From Rummeliibacillus pycnus_A (GTDB taxonomy: Bacteria; Bacillota; Bacilli; Bacillales_A; Planococcaceae), in the NCBI RefSeq assembly GCF_044359855.1, contig NZ_CP132291.1:1488001-1552000 (forward strand): DNA of 64,000 bases, in the 5' to 3' direction. Positions within the stretch are counted from its first letter, which is position 1. The number at the start of each line of letters is the position of its first letter. A program made the position numbers and the translations under genes. The notes beneath the pieces were generated by a model. The model was given only the letters and a program-made list of their open reading frames with translations. It made no database searches and was not told the origin of the DNA. Positions 26,065 through 35,310 of this stretch are shown piece by piece.

Positions 26065-27201
26065 TTACATCTCCTTTACTTGATGCATCACTTTGCTAAA
26101 AGCTGTTTTAAAGAATGCAATGTCGGCTTCACAAATACCTTCACCTAGACTCATACGAATAACACCTTTTTCATAAGATGGATCAACCTTTATTGCGTGT
26201 ACTACATGACTAACTGTATGATCTTTTGATGAGCATGCACTTGAAGTCGAAATAATAATTCCTTCGTGTTGCATAGCATTTACTAGTATTTCCCCTTTTA
26301 AGCCTTGAACGGCACAACTAACAATATGTGGTGCACCTTTACTACTTGAAAGTACATGTACGTATGGGAATTGTTCAAAGTATTCGTGTAAGTTATCACG
26401 CCATTTACTAAATTGCAACGCTTTTTGAGGTTGTTTTTCACTTGCTAAACGAGCTGCTTTTGCAAGTGCAACAACTTGTGGTACTGCAACAGTTCCACTT
26501 CGATATCCCATTTCTTGCCCGCCGCCATGGATAATTGGATTAATATTCACTTGTTTACGAAGAGCTAAAAATCCAGAACCTTTTAATGCATTAATTTTGT
26601 GTCCTGATATCGTAATCGCATCCGGTCCATTTTCTTTATTAAATTGAACAGGAATCTTACCGAAGCTTTGTACAGCATCCATATGATAGAATGCACGGCT
26701 GTATTGATGCACAATTTGTGCAATTTCTGTTATTGGTTGAACAGCTCCCATTTCATTATTCACATGCATAATGCTAACGACAACTGTATCTTTCGTAAGT
26801 TTTTTCTTTAAGTCTTCTATTAAAATAACGCCGTGTTCATCTACATCGACAATATCAACGGTAAATCCTTCTTTTTCTAAAGCTTTGGCACTTTCTAGTA
26901 CAGATGCATGTTCAATTGCTGAAACAAGAATCTTCGTACCTCGATGTTTGTTTGCTCTTGCTAATCCTTTAATAGCAAAATTATTTGATTCAGAACCACC
27001 AGAAGTAAAGATAATTTGCTCTGGAGATGTATTTATAATATCGGCAATTTGTTCTCTTGCTCGAGTTAATAATGCATTTGCTTCGACACCCATTTGATGA
27101 AGTGATGCTGGATTTGCATAATAGCGTTCGCTTGCTTGGATAAATGTTTGCAAAACAGCTGGGTCCGGTTTAGTTGTTGCACTATGATCTAAGTAAATCA
27201 T
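26065..27201 (-). CDS. nifZ: Cysteine desulfurase, NifS/IscS type (NifZ)
   Basis: A PLP enzyme that releases sulfur from cysteine as protein persulfide for ThiI. From ATG 27201 it has 378 residues: MIYLDHSATTKPDP, the PLP-Lys in SGHKINALKGSG (about residue 200) and the catalytic Cys loop STSSACSS (about 320). AAGGAAGGAGAA precedes 27201; the frame extends upstream to 27297 but that stretch overlaps the ezrA terminator. Operon with thiI. The symbol follows B. subtilis usage. Confidence 0.93.
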   Translation of the reverse strand: MIYLDHSATTKPDPAVLQTFIQASERYYANPASLHQMGVEANALLTRAREQIADIINTSPEQIIFTSGGSESNNFAIKGLARANKHRGTKILVSAIEHASVLESAKALEKEGFTVDIVDVDEHGVILIEDLKKKLTKDTVVVSIMHVNNEMGAVQPITEIAQIVHQYSRAFYHMDAVQSFGKIPVQFNKENGPDAITISGHKINALKGSGFLALRKQVNINPIIHGGGQEMGYRSGTVAVPQVVALAKAARLASEKQPQKALQFSKWRDNLHEYFEQFPYVHVLSSSKGAPHIVSCAVQGLKGEILVNAMQHEGIIISTSSACSSKDHTVSHVVHAIKVDPSYEKGVIRMSLGEGICEADIAFFKTAFSKVMHQVKEM

Positions 27202-27218
27202 TGTTTCTCCTTCCTTCC

Positions 27219-27252
27219 AAAAGAAAACCACCAGCACAGTACCGTGCGGTGG
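27219..27252 (-). terminator. Terminator of ezrA
   Basis: CCAC-C(A)GCAC (27228-27237) pairs with GTGCG-GTGG (27244-27252), with one bulged A; the minus strand runs into TTTTCTTTT. It lies between ezrA and nifZ. Confidence 0.75.
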
Positions 27253-27277
27253 CTTAATGCTTTTCTTATTATGAACG

Positions 27278-28969
27278 TCAAACCTCGTTTTTGGCAAGTA
27301 CCTGAATTTTTTTCATGGCACCTGGTTCGACTGCTTCAACAGCCGTTGCGGCATATTCAAGCGCTTTTGTATAACGCATATCACGGAATGCATCTTCTGC
27401 TTCTAAAAGACGTTGATGCATTGCTGAATTTGAATTTCTGTAACGGTTACCATATTGAATAATACATTCAATTAATTGAACATTTTCAAGCATTTCAATC
27501 GCTGTATTATGTACATCTTCTATGCACTTTTCTGCAATTTCAAGATTTTTGTAAACCGTATCCATATTTAGTGGTATTTCTTGAAGATTATTGACCACGA
27601 CGAATATTCTTTCTGCAGCTTCTTCCAATCGCGCATCCATTTCTTCAGGTATACCAGGTAAATTGGCTTTATGTAGCATTCGTTCAGTATCATGAAGTAA
27701 TCTTTTCAAATTATCCAATGTTGCTCTCGCTTTATTTTCATCTATTCGTAAGTTTTTCATGCGATCTGCAAATTGATCTTGTTCTTCAAACAATTGTTCA
27801 ATGGATACTTTTAATTCTTTTAAAGCTTCTTCCATACTAGAGTAAGCAGATTTCTCTTCTTGTACTTGAACTGCTAATAATTCATATCTTTGGCGTAAAG
27901 ATAGTAGTTGTTGCTTACAATTTGTTGGCACTTCAGCTTCTTTTTCTGAAAGATGATAGCTTTTTTGCACAGCATTTGCTTCTTTGGCAGTTTTTTCAGT
28001 TGCTTCGATTGCTGATTCAAGTTGTTCACCAATTTCAACAAAATAATCATCAACGAATTTCTTGCCAATTACTTCTTTTTCTAGTGCATCGTAGAATGAT
28101 TCAATTTCATCTTTGATTTCATTTACACGATGTTGCACTAAAGAAATATCTAATTCGGCTATTTTTTGTTTAAATTCAGCTAAATTTTCTTCTATTTGAT
28201 TTAGCTTATCTAAAATTTCAAGATGCACTAGGAAATACGATTGGTCTTCCATTTCACGATGCCCATTTCGGATTTCATGAATATCAGAAGGGATTTTATG
28301 TTGAATTTCGGTCAATAACGTCGGGATTTCATTGATTAGCTTAAATATCGTTTGACCTTCATCGTTTAAATTCACTACGATTTCTCGTGCTTTTAAATAA
28401 TTCCCAGACTCTGTCAATTGATCATATTCCTCGAATTGTGGGTTAAATGTTTCCAATCGTTTTTCTAATGGTTCTGCTGCAGGTCCATAAGAATATTGAT
28501 GTGCCAATAACGTTTTACGAGCCGAACGATATTGTTCTTTAAGTTGTTCAATTTCAATTCGATTTTTCTCTTCACTACCTATTAGTTCATCTAATTCTTT
28601 TAAAATTTTTACCATTTCTTGATCGTACTCTGTAATTAGAGATTCAATTTCTCTTTCAATCTCTGTAGCTTTACCAAAATGAAATTTATCTACTTGTTCT
28701 TCTGCATCAAATAAAAGGACGTCGATTTTTGGCATTTCTATGTCCATTAACTCTGTCCATTTATTTCGCCAACGTTCGAACATTTCTTCAGTTTGTCCAT
28801 TCATATTCAATGACTTTACCTTCATCAATTCTTCTAGCACTGGCTTATTTTGAATTTGTAGTTTCTTTTGGTCAAGTCTTTGAATTTCATTTTTATGTTT
28901 TTTACGAAAAACAAAGACAATTGCAATTATTACACATAGTACGATGATGGTAGGAATGATATACTTCAT
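27278..28969 (-). CDS. ezrA: Septation ring formation regulator EzrA
   Basis: A negative regulator of FtsZ ring formation and PBP1 recruiter. The 563-residue protein has one N-terminal transmembrane helix (about residues 3-21), a basic cytoplasmic flank (FRKKHKNE) and then long spectrin-like coiled coils to the end. This topology and length are those of EzrA, and the place between nifZ and hisJ matches B. subtilis (braB absent). An ezrA orthologue next to cell-wall and division genes in the same window (pbp, ftsA-like, sftA, murC) is ordinary synteny rather than an operon. Confidence 0.95.
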   Translation of the reverse strand: MKYIIPTIIVLCVIIAIVFVFRKKHKNEIQRLDQKKLQIQNKPVLEELMKVKSLNMNGQTEEMFERWRNKWTELMDIEMPKIDVLLFDAEEQVDKFHFGKATEIEREIESLITEYDQEMVKILKELDELIGSEEKNRIEIEQLKEQYRSARKTLLAHQYSYGPAAEPLEKRLETFNPQFEEYDQLTESGNYLKAREIVVNLNDEGQTIFKLINEIPTLLTEIQHKIPSDIHEIRNGHREMEDQSYFLVHLEILDKLNQIEENLAEFKQKIAELDISLVQHRVNEIKDEIESFYDALEKEVIGKKFVDDYFVEIGEQLESAIEATEKTAKEANAVQKSYHLSEKEAEVPTNCKQQLLSLRQRYELLAVQVQEEKSAYSSMEEALKELKVSIEQLFEEQDQFADRMKNLRIDENKARATLDNLKRLLHDTERMLHKANLPGIPEEMDARLEEAAERIFVVVNNLQEIPLNMDTVYKNLEIAEKCIEDVHNTAIEMLENVQLIECIIQYGNRYRNSNSAMHQRLLEAEDAFRDMRYTKALEYAATAVEAVEPGAMKKIQVLAKNEV

Positions 28970-29117
28970 CGTAAGCCCCCTGTCCCAAAATCAGTTTTTC
29001 AGCTTCTAATTAAACTTAATAGTACCATGTTTTAGGGTATTTTGTTTACTCTTTAAGAGGATTTTCTCTTAAAAATATCTACTATTCAATCAAATTATAA
29101 TAATTGGAGGGATTTTA

Positions 29118-29915
29118 TTGAAACGTGATGCCCATATTCATACTCCATACTGTCCACATGGCACTAAAGACTCTTTAGAAAATTATATCAAAAAAGCTAT
29201 AAAATGTGGATTCGAAGATATAACTTTCACTGAACATGCACCATTACCTACCAATTTTGTCGATCCAACTCCTGAAAAAGATAGTGGCATGGATCCTCAC
29301 CTATTAGTAGCTTATTTAGATGAACTCAATACATTAAAGGAACAATACAAAGACGAGATACAAATTCGTATAGGGTTTGAAATCGATTATATTGTTGGAT
29401 ATGAAGTCGAAACAACTAGCTTTTTAAACCTTGTAGGTCCACAAATTGATGATGCCATTTTATCTGTTCATTTCTTAAAATATGACGATGTATACACATG
29501 TATCGACTATTCCAGTGATACATTTTTGACCTTCTCAAAAAAAATGGGTTCTGTTCAAGCTGTTTATGATTTATATTATGCAACATTGAAAAAATCAATT
29601 CTAGCTGACCTTGGTCAGTATAAACCAAAACGAATAGGGCATCCAACGCTTATACATAAATTCCAACTTGCTCATGGTGAGCAAATTGATGATGATGCCG
29701 ACATTAAAGAAATACTTCAGCTTATGGCAGATCATCATAATGAACTCGATGTTAATAGTGCGGGCTATGCAAAAAAGTATTGCAAAGAATCTTATCCACC
29801 TTTACCATATATAAAACATGCAAAATCGTTAAATATTCCATTAGTTTTTGGTTCTGATGCCCATCAAGTTGAAGATTTACATCAGTCCTATGATAAAATA
29901 TTTCCTATTGATTAA
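29118..29915 (+). CDS. hisJ: Histidinol-phosphatase, PHP type
   Basis: Dephosphorylates L-histidinol phosphate, the penultimate step of histidine synthesis. The 265-residue PHP protein starts with TTG 29118 after TTGGAGGGA and has the metal motifs RDAHIHTPYCPHG, TFTEHAP and FGSDAHQV. Unlike most his genes it is not in a his operon, as for B. subtilis hisJ (ytvP). It is followed after 17 nt by the fRMsr gene. Confidence 0.94.
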   Translation: MKRDAHIHTPYCPHGTKDSLENYIKKAIKCGFEDITFTEHAPLPTNFVDPTPEKDSGMDPHLLVAYLDELNTLKEQYKDEIQIRIGFEIDYIVGYEVETTSFLNLVGPQIDDAILSVHFLKYDDVYTCIDYSSDTFLTFSKKMGSVQAVYDLYYATLKKSILADLGQYKPKRIGHPTLIHKFQLAHGEQIDDDADIKEILQLMADHHNELDVNSAGYAKKYCKESYPPLPYIKHAKSLNIPLVFGSDAHQVEDLHQSYDKIFPID

Positions 29916-29932
29916 AACAAGGAGGTTATACC

Positions 29933-30418
29933 ATGTTTCAAAAAACGAATTATAGCGATGATTTAGCTGCAGGATACAATTTATTAGCAAAACAATTAGA
30001 TGCTTTACTTGAAGGAGAAATGGATACAGTTTCTAATCTAAGTAATGCTTCTGCACTACTCAATCAATTTCTTGAAAATATCAATTGGTGTGGATTTTAT
30101 TTGTTGAAGAATAACGAATTATTATTAGGACCATTTCAAGGTTTGCCTGCATGTGTACATATCCCTATTGGAAAAGGAGTTTGTGGAACTGCTGCACAAT
30201 CGAAGCAAACACTTATAGTTGATGACGTCAATACTTTTCCAGGGCATATAGCTTGTGATAGTGCTTCTGAATCTGAAATTGTTGTACCAATTGTTGTAAA
30301 TGATGGACTGTATGGTGTACTTGATATCGATAGTCCCGAAAAAGGTCGTTTTACTAAAGAAGATCAAATTGGCCTCGAGCAATTTGTTGAAATATTAACC
30401 AAGCATATTCATCTTTAA
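29933..30418 (+). CDS. ytsP: Free methionine-(R)-sulfoxide reductase, GAF type (YtsP)
   Basis: A 161-residue GAF-domain enzyme that repairs free Met-R-sulfoxide using cysteine chemistry. It carries NWCGFYLL, the Cys of LPACVHIP, GKGVCGTAA and the HIACDSASESEIVVPI stretch, the fRMsr signature with three conserved cysteines. AAGGAGGT precedes ATG 29933. Likely operon with hisJ; same neighbours as B. subtilis ytsP. Confidence 0.93.
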   Translation: MFQKTNYSDDLAAGYNLLAKQLDALLEGEMDTVSNLSNASALLNQFLENINWCGFYLLKNNELLLGPFQGLPACVHIPIGKGVCGTAAQSKQTLIVDDVNTFPGHIACDSASESEIVVPIVVNDGLYGVLDIDSPEKGRFTKEDQIGLEQFVEILTKHIHL

Positions 30419-30421
30419 TAT

Positions 30422-30477
30422 AAAATGGATGTCTTCTAAGTGTTTAAAACATTTAGAAGACATCCATTTTTATTTAA
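30422..30477 (+). terminator. Terminator of hisJ-ytsP
   Basis: A perfect 18-bp stem (30422-30439 with 30453-30470) followed by TATTTAATAG; strong hairpin, possibly bidirectional. Confidence 0.85.
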
Positions 30478-30578
30478 TAGGGAATGTTAATAGATACTGT
30501 TGATATATTGACTAAAGTACCAAAACGCTAGGCGCTTAAACCTCTATTCATTAGCTTTTTCGTTTAATCATTCATTTG

Positions 30579-32429
30579 TTAAAACAGGCAATAACGATTT
30601 TTTCCGTTGTTTTTTGCTTCATATAACGCAACATCTGCATTTTGAAATAATCCTTGATATGTTAAATCGGAATCCTTTTTCCAAATCGCAATACCTGAAG
30701 ATATAGTTACAGAAGGATCCGTTGTTTCAGGAATCATTTTAATAAGTCTATTAACAATTTCAATAGTATCGCATAATTCTTTGTTTGGCAGGTAGATGGC
30801 CATTTCCTCTCCACCCCAACGTGCACATATCCCTTCATATTGAATATTCTGTTGCAACCGTTCTGCAATCGTTTTTAAGATTAGGTCGCCAGTTTGATGT
30901 CCAAAAGTATCATTTACCTTTTTAAAATTATCAATATCACATAATACAAAGGCGCCAAATTCATCATCTTCCATTGATTTTTCAACATAGCGATCTAAAT
31001 ATTTACGAGCATACAACTTTGTTAAATGATCACGATCCACCATTTCTTGCAACTGTTCTCTTAGTAATATATTGGATATAGCTAGTGAAGAATGGCGAAT
31101 AATAGATTGCATAAGCTTAAAGCTATCGAAAGAGAAATAATAAGGTTCTTCATGTAAGATAGCACAATATCCTTGTACATTTTCACTAATTACTATAGGA
31201 ACTGCCATCATAGAATTGTATGTTACTTTTTGATCAACTAAATTATCAAAATCTGCTACAAATAAAGGATCTACAGATTTTTCAAAATGATTTGCAATAT
31301 AGTTACTATATATATTCGAACCCTCATCATAGAAAAATGCAGAAGTGCCTTTTGCGTTTTGATACTCATTATTTTCAACCAACGCGAAACAAATTTCAGA
31401 AGGTGCAAATGATTTGTTCAATTGTTTGGTTAGAAAAGATAGTATTTCTTCTTTATTTAATTGCATATTCAGTCGCTGTGACGTTTCGTTAATAAGCTGC
31501 AAATCCGACACTAAACGATGAGACTGATGATAAAGTTTTGCATTTTCGAGCGCATTACCAGAAGTGTGCGCCAAATGTAGGATAAATTTCTTTTCCCTTG
31601 AGCTAAATAAATAATCTGTTGGAGCAAAAATTTGGAGTACACCATAAATACCCTGTTTCCCTTTAATAGGTGCATTTAATAGACGATGATCTATATCTGT
31701 TGCTTGTTCAATCGTCATTTCGCCTGATACAAACGCTTCGATCGTTGAAGGACGTTCTAATAGATAATCAAATACATATACATCTTCTATTTGTCTACGG
31801 TCTTGGTCATTCGATAAAATCAACTTCGATTGAAACTTAGGGAAAATACTTTTAACACCATGAATCATTGCTTCAAGTATATGATTGACATCCATTGTAG
31901 AATGAAATATCTCAGTCATTTCAAATAGTTCGCGATTTAACTTTTTCTCATAAGTATTATTTTGACTAGACTTTATTATCCTAACCGTATCTGATATAAG
32001 TTTTTCTAATTCCGTCTTATAAGGCGTTTGTGCAAAAGCTTTCCATATATGTGTTTCTTCTAGTACAAGAATCCCTAAAATTGGACTATTCTCCCCTTGC
32101 AACACAAGGACATCTCCGGCATATTCAAAATATTGTTTTAGTTTTTCTACTAGTAAATTTGGAGACTGATGTCTTTTTTCGAAATAAGGAGTAACAGATA
32201 AATAAGGAATTCCATTAGATAAATAATAGCCTTCGCTGGACGTTGTTAGTGGATAAAGCATATCATGTTCAAAATTTAGAAATTCTACATTCTCTATTTT
32301 AAATTCTTGGAAGACTATCCCTTTGAACAGTTCCAAATACTCATTTGCAGAAAGTGGCTTTTCAGCACAATCTATCCACAAATCAAGCAGTTGACACTTA
32401 ATATTTTGCATTATTTCTAGACTTCGCAA
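30579..32429 (-). CDS. GAF-GGDEF diguanylate cyclase (DgcP/YtrP-like)
   Basis: A soluble 616-residue protein with about 440 residues of GAF-type sensory sequence (at least two GAF-like units) and a C-terminal GGDEF domain beginning at RDHLTKLYARKYL. The active-site loop reads GGEEM at residues 539-543, a permissible GG(D/E)E core with Met in place of Phe. The Mg-binding DIDNFKKVNDTFGH motif is intact, so cyclic-di-GMP synthesis is likely. TTG 32429 is the only start with good spacing after AAAGGTGA. B. subtilis dgcP (ytrP) holds the same place between ytsP and rpsD. Probably a single gene. Confidence 0.87.
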   Translation of the reverse strand: MRSLEIMQNIKCQLLDLWIDCAEKPLSANEYLELFKGIVFQEFKIENVEFLNFEHDMLYPLTTSSEGYYLSNGIPYLSVTPYFEKRHQSPNLLVEKLKQYFEYAGDVLVLQGENSPILGILVLEETHIWKAFAQTPYKTELEKLISDTVRIIKSSQNNTYEKKLNRELFEMTEIFHSTMDVNHILEAMIHGVKSIFPKFQSKLILSNDQDRRQIEDVYVFDYLLERPSTIEAFVSGEMTIEQATDIDHRLLNAPIKGKQGIYGVLQIFAPTDYLFSSREKKFILHLAHTSGNALENAKLYHQSHRLVSDLQLINETSQRLNMQLNKEEILSFLTKQLNKSFAPSEICFALVENNEYQNAKGTSAFFYDEGSNIYSNYIANHFEKSVDPLFVADFDNLVDQKVTYNSMMAVPIVISENVQGYCAILHEEPYYFSFDSFKLMQSIIRHSSLAISNILLREQLQEMVDRDHLTKLYARKYLDRYVEKSMEDDEFGAFVLCDIDNFKKVNDTFGHQTGDLILKTIAERLQQNIQYEGICARWGGEEMAIYLPNKELCDTIEIVNRLIKMIPETTDPSVTISSGIAIWKKDSDLTYQGLFQNADVALYEAKNNGKNRYCLF

Positions 32430-32613
32430 CGTTCCATCACCTTTTTCTTTGATACGATATATGTATATTTATTACTATTTCTAGTATACACTAAATAAGT
32501 CTTTTACACTATTAACATTTCGTTTTTTTCGTTTAATTGGCACAAAACACATTATAAATTACTATGAATTATATTTCTATAACATATCCTTATAAATAAA
32601 AAAGTAATTTAGC

Positions 32614-32642
32614 TTGACACTATTACTCCTACAAGATAGAAT
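32614..32642 (+). promoter_or_regulatory. Sigma-A promoter of rpsD
   Basis: Consensus TTGACA (32614-32619) and TAGAAT (32637-32642) with 17-nt spacing. Confidence 0.8.
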
Positions 32643-32647
32643 GTAGC

Positions 32648-32835
32648 TTGTGTAAAATAAACGCAGCGGTTGTATGGTTTTGTTGTTTCATTTTGTTCCT
32701 CTACTATTAGTAGACGGGGTATAAGTAATTCGTCGGCTGCATGAACGAACATACATGAAAACAAAATGACTGCTAAGCTAAATACATCTGGTTTTTATTT
32801 TATGCCAAATAAAAAACCAATAGGAGGGACTCTAA
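32648..32835 (+). promoter_or_regulatory. rpsD leader, probable S4 autoregulatory RNA
   Basis: A leader of about 185 nt runs from the rpsD promoter to the start codon. It ends with a stem GGTTTTTATTT / AAATAAAAAACC (32790-32818) placed just before the ribosome-binding site AGGAGGG. In B. subtilis, S4 binds its own rpsD leader to repress translation. The structure was not folded here; identification rests on position and length. Confidence 0.6.
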
Positions 32836-33438
32836 ATGTCTCGTTATACAGGTCCATCTTGGAAACTATCTCGTCGTTTAGGCATTTCTTTAAGCGGTAC
32901 TGGTAAAGAAATCGAAAAACGTCCATACGCTCCAGGACAACACGGCCCAACTCAACGTAAAAAATTATCTGAGTACGGCTTACAATTACAAGAAAAACAA
33001 AAACTTCGTCATATGTTTGGTATGAACGAACGCCAATTCCACAACTTATTCGTTAAAGCTGGTAAAATGAGCGGTGTTCATGGTGAAAACTTCATGATCC
33101 TTCTTGAAACTCGCTTAGACAACCTAGTTTACCGTCTTGGTTTAGCTCGCACTCGTCGCGCTGCTCGCCAATTAGTAAACCACGGTCATATCTTAGTTGA
33201 TGGCAAACGCGTTGACATCCCTTCATACAGCGTAAAACCAGGCCAAGTGATTTCTCTTCGTGAAAAATCTCAAAACCTTGATGTTGTAGCTGAAGCTATC
33301 GAAGTTAACAACTTTGTACCAGAATATCTTTCATTAGATGCTGACAAAAAAGAAGGTACTTTTGTACGTCTTCCAGAACGCAGCGAATTATCTGCTGAAA
33401 TCAACGAAGCATTCATCGTCGAATACTACTCTCGTTAG
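32836..33438 (+). CDS. rpsD: 30S ribosomal protein S4
   Basis: A primary 16S rRNA-binding protein of the small subunit. The 200-residue protein starts MSRYTGPSWKLSRRLGISLSGTGKE and has the S4 RNA-binding domain with LETRLDNLVYRLGLARTRRAARQLV (residues about 92-116, description only) and VNHGHILVDGKRV. The form lacks the N-terminal zinc Cys cluster (C- form), as is common for the Bacillales gene. AGGAGGGA precedes ATG 32836. Confidence 0.98.
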   Translation: MSRYTGPSWKLSRRLGISLSGTGKEIEKRPYAPGQHGPTQRKKLSEYGLQLQEKQKLRHMFGMNERQFHNLFVKAGKMSGVHGENFMILLETRLDNLVYRLGLARTRRAARQLVNHGHILVDGKRVDIPSYSVKPGQVISLREKSQNLDVVAEAIEVNNFVPEYLSLDADKKEGTFVRLPERSELSAEINEAFIVEYYSR

Positions 33439-33468
33439 TCTTCGAGTATTTCAAAGGATATTTTTCAA

Positions 33469-33508
33469 AACCTTGTACCCGTTAAAAAACGGGTACAGGG
33501 TTTTTTGT
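33469..33508 (+). terminator. Terminator of rpsD
   Basis: ACCTTGTACCCGT pairs with ACGGGTACAGGGT around a TAAAAA loop (33470-33501), followed by TTTTTTGTG. Confidence 0.9.
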
Positions 33509-33612
33509 GTTTTTATATCCATTAATAACTCCATTTAAATGATTTGCTTTTTTGGGATGAGTTAATATTTCAAAGAGAATAGGCACACAACTAGTCCTTC
33601 CCCCTAAAATCT

Positions 33613-33621
33613 CATATGTTA
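33613..33621 (+). promoter_or_regulatory. Possible sigma-K -10 element of the cotD-like gene
   Basis: CATATGTTA fits the CATANNNTA -10 pattern of sigma-K promoters and lies 38 nt before the start codon. No convincing AC-type -35 is found at the right spacing. Confidence 0.4.
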
Positions 33622-33658
33622 TTAATGATATTACCCTTATTACAAAGGAGGTCATAAA

Positions 33659-33988
33659 ATGTACAACAGACATTGGGGTCATCCTCACGGGGGCAAAGGT
33701 TGTCATGGCATGATGCCACACTGCTGCCCACCACAAGCATTCCCTGCACAATTTGATCCACCGAAAGTTTCACCAACAAGACAAATCGTAAAAACAAACG
33801 TATTTAATACGGTCGTTCCACATATTCATCCTACTCATACAACTACAGTTAACAAACACATGATTAATCATGAACATTACTTCCCACACACAGAATCTGT
33901 GATAAATGAATGTTGCGAAAACCATATAATGTGTGAAATGCCACATAAACCTTGTTGTCCTCCAAAACATCACGGAATGTGGAGATAA
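33659..33988 (+). CDS. CotD-family spore coat protein
   Basis: A 109-residue His/Pro/Cys-rich protein with an N-terminal HWGHPHGGKGCHGMMPHCCPP, a middle segment RQIVKTNVFNTVVPHIHPTHTTTVNKH and a C-terminal CCPPKHH. The middle motif is typical of inner-coat CotD and relatives. AAAGGAGGT precedes ATG 33659. A mother-cell (sigma-K) promoter would fit. Many Bacillales have such a gene at various loci. Confidence 0.87.
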   Translation: MYNRHWGHPHGGKGCHGMMPHCCPPQAFPAQFDPPKVSPTRQIVKTNVFNTVVPHIHPTHTTTVNKHMINHEHYFPHTESVINECCENHIMCEMPHKPCCPPKHHGMWR

Positions 33989-34084
33989 GTATTAGTCTCG
34001 TATCTTTTAAATTCGAACTGTAATATATCCCTAAATCGTCCATCCTCTCCCTTTATACACCTATCTAATAATGCTTATCCCCTC

Positions 34085-34112
34085 GCCAGGCTATTACTGC
34101 CTGGCCTTTATA
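34085..34112 (+). terminator. Terminator of the cotD-like gene
   Basis: Perfect GCCAGGC/GCCTGGC stem (34085-34091, 34099-34105) with a 7-nt loop followed by CTTTATATT. Confidence 0.7.
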
Positions 34113-34210
34113 TTACCTTCATCTCAAGTAGATTCATATACATCTATATTTTCCCTAAGATTTATTATAAAATATATAGTTGGTACATAACTTAACGGGG
34201 AAGACTACTA

Positions 34211-34618
34211 ATGAAAAAAAACATTAAACTATCAAAATTAAAAGACCATGCAAAAAAATTAAAACAATATTTATTTGTTCTTTATCTATCTTACAAAGAT
34301 AAAAGAACTCCATGGTATGCAAAAATTGTGGCAATCTGTGTAGTTGCATATGCTTTTAGCCCAATTGATTTAATCCCTGATTTCATTCCTATTTTAGGCT
34401 ATTTAGATGATCTTATTATTGTTCCTCTAGGAATTTATATTGCGCTAAAATTGATTCCATCTGAGGTTATAAAAGACAATATGATAGCTGCAAACGAAGT
34501 AAAACGAAATGGAAAACCAAAGAATTGGTTTGTTGGTATTCTTTTTATTATTATTTGGATCTTATTTGCTATTTGGATAAGTGAGACTATCATTGAAATT
34601 TTCTCAACAAAATTCTAA
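34211..34618 (+). CDS. DUF1232 (YkvA-like) membrane protein
   Basis: A 135-residue protein with the DUF1232 core KDKRTPWYAKIVAICVVAYA, then the hallmark FSPIDLIPDFIPILGYLDDLI (about residues 48-75; description only), and a C-terminal membrane helix (about 104-130). Function of the family is unknown. GGGGAAG precedes ATG 34211. It stands alone. Confidence 0.85.
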   Translation: MKKNIKLSKLKDHAKKLKQYLFVLYLSYKDKRTPWYAKIVAICVVAYAFSPIDLIPDFIPILGYLDDLIIVPLGIYIALKLIPSEVIKDNMIAANEVKRNGKPKNWFVGILFIIIWILFAIWISETIIEIFSTKF

Positions 34619-34955
34619 TACATCGTTTCGTTAGGTTGCTTACTCAAATCAAAACTCCTCACCCAATTTGTAAAGCTGTTATATTAAAAGTGCAGCAAAA
34701 ATCCATTGACGTTTTTGTTTGGATAATTTTTTTAATTTATGCGAAAACATATTGGCGCACCAATTAATCCAGTTATCGCTAAATAAATGGCTAAGTGGTA
34801 GTCAATTTATGCGAAAAGATTTTACTTACGTACCAGCCCCTAGTCAAAAGTTGAAAGCACCGTCACTTAGGAGCAGTTAGCACAAAACTTGGTTTGTCGG
34901 GCACTATCCGTTTATTGTTTAGCTAGCTTCTCGATCATCAATAAAAAACAAAAAC
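34619..34955. other. Non-coding gap with a 14-bp direct repeat
   Basis: AATTTATGCGAAAA occurs at 34734-34747 and 34804-34817. No gene, promoter or other repeat is supported; the stretch looks like decayed sequence. Confidence 0.4.
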
Positions 34956-34983
34956 GGAGTATGTCCTATAAAAAACATACTCC
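34945..34983 (-). terminator. Terminator of the csoR-rhodanese unit
   Basis: GGAGTATGT (34956-34964) pairs with ACATACTCC (34975-34983); the minus strand continues GTTTTTGTTTTTTA. Confidence 0.85.
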
Positions 34984-34997
34984 TCTTCTAAATCATA

Positions 34998-35297
34998 TTA
35001 TTCTATAAGACCTTCCCAGGCTAACATTCCGCCATTCATATTAACAGCTTGATAACCTTGCTCTTCTAAAAACATTGTTGCTTGTGCGCTACGTCCCCCT
35101 GAACGGCAAACCATAATATATTCTAAGTCTTTATCCAACTCATTCATTCGGAATTCAAGTAGTCCTAATGGAATATTTTGAGCAATGCTAATTTTGCCTG
35201 TGGCTACTTCTTCTGGTTGACGTACATCGATGATATTGATTTCTTTCCCTTCATCAATCATCTTTAATACTTCTTCTGGTGAAATAGTTTTGATCAT
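34998..35297 (-). CDS. Single-domain rhodanese 1
   Basis: A 99-residue rhodanese-homology sulfurtransferase. It has the IDVRQPEEVATGKI segment and the active-site loop CRSGGRSA (catalytic Cys about residue 66). Rhodaneses carry or transfer persulfide sulfur. AAGGAG precedes ATG 35297. It lies 13 nt behind the CstR-like repressor gene, so the two are co-transcribed, and its predicted activity fits a persulfide-responsive regulon. Confidence 0.92.
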   Translation of the reverse strand: MIKTISPEEVLKMIDEGKEINIIDVRQPEEVATGKISIAQNIPLGLLEFRMNELDKDLEYIMVCRSGGRSAQATMFLEEQGYQAVNMNGGMLAWEGLIE

Positions 35298-35310
35298 TTC
35301 ATTTTCTCCT

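Noticed and set aside
29118..29915. PHP domain of hisJ as a DNA polymerase accessory nuclease
   Set aside because: The motifs and length are those of HisJ histidinol phosphatases; no polymerase-like partner.
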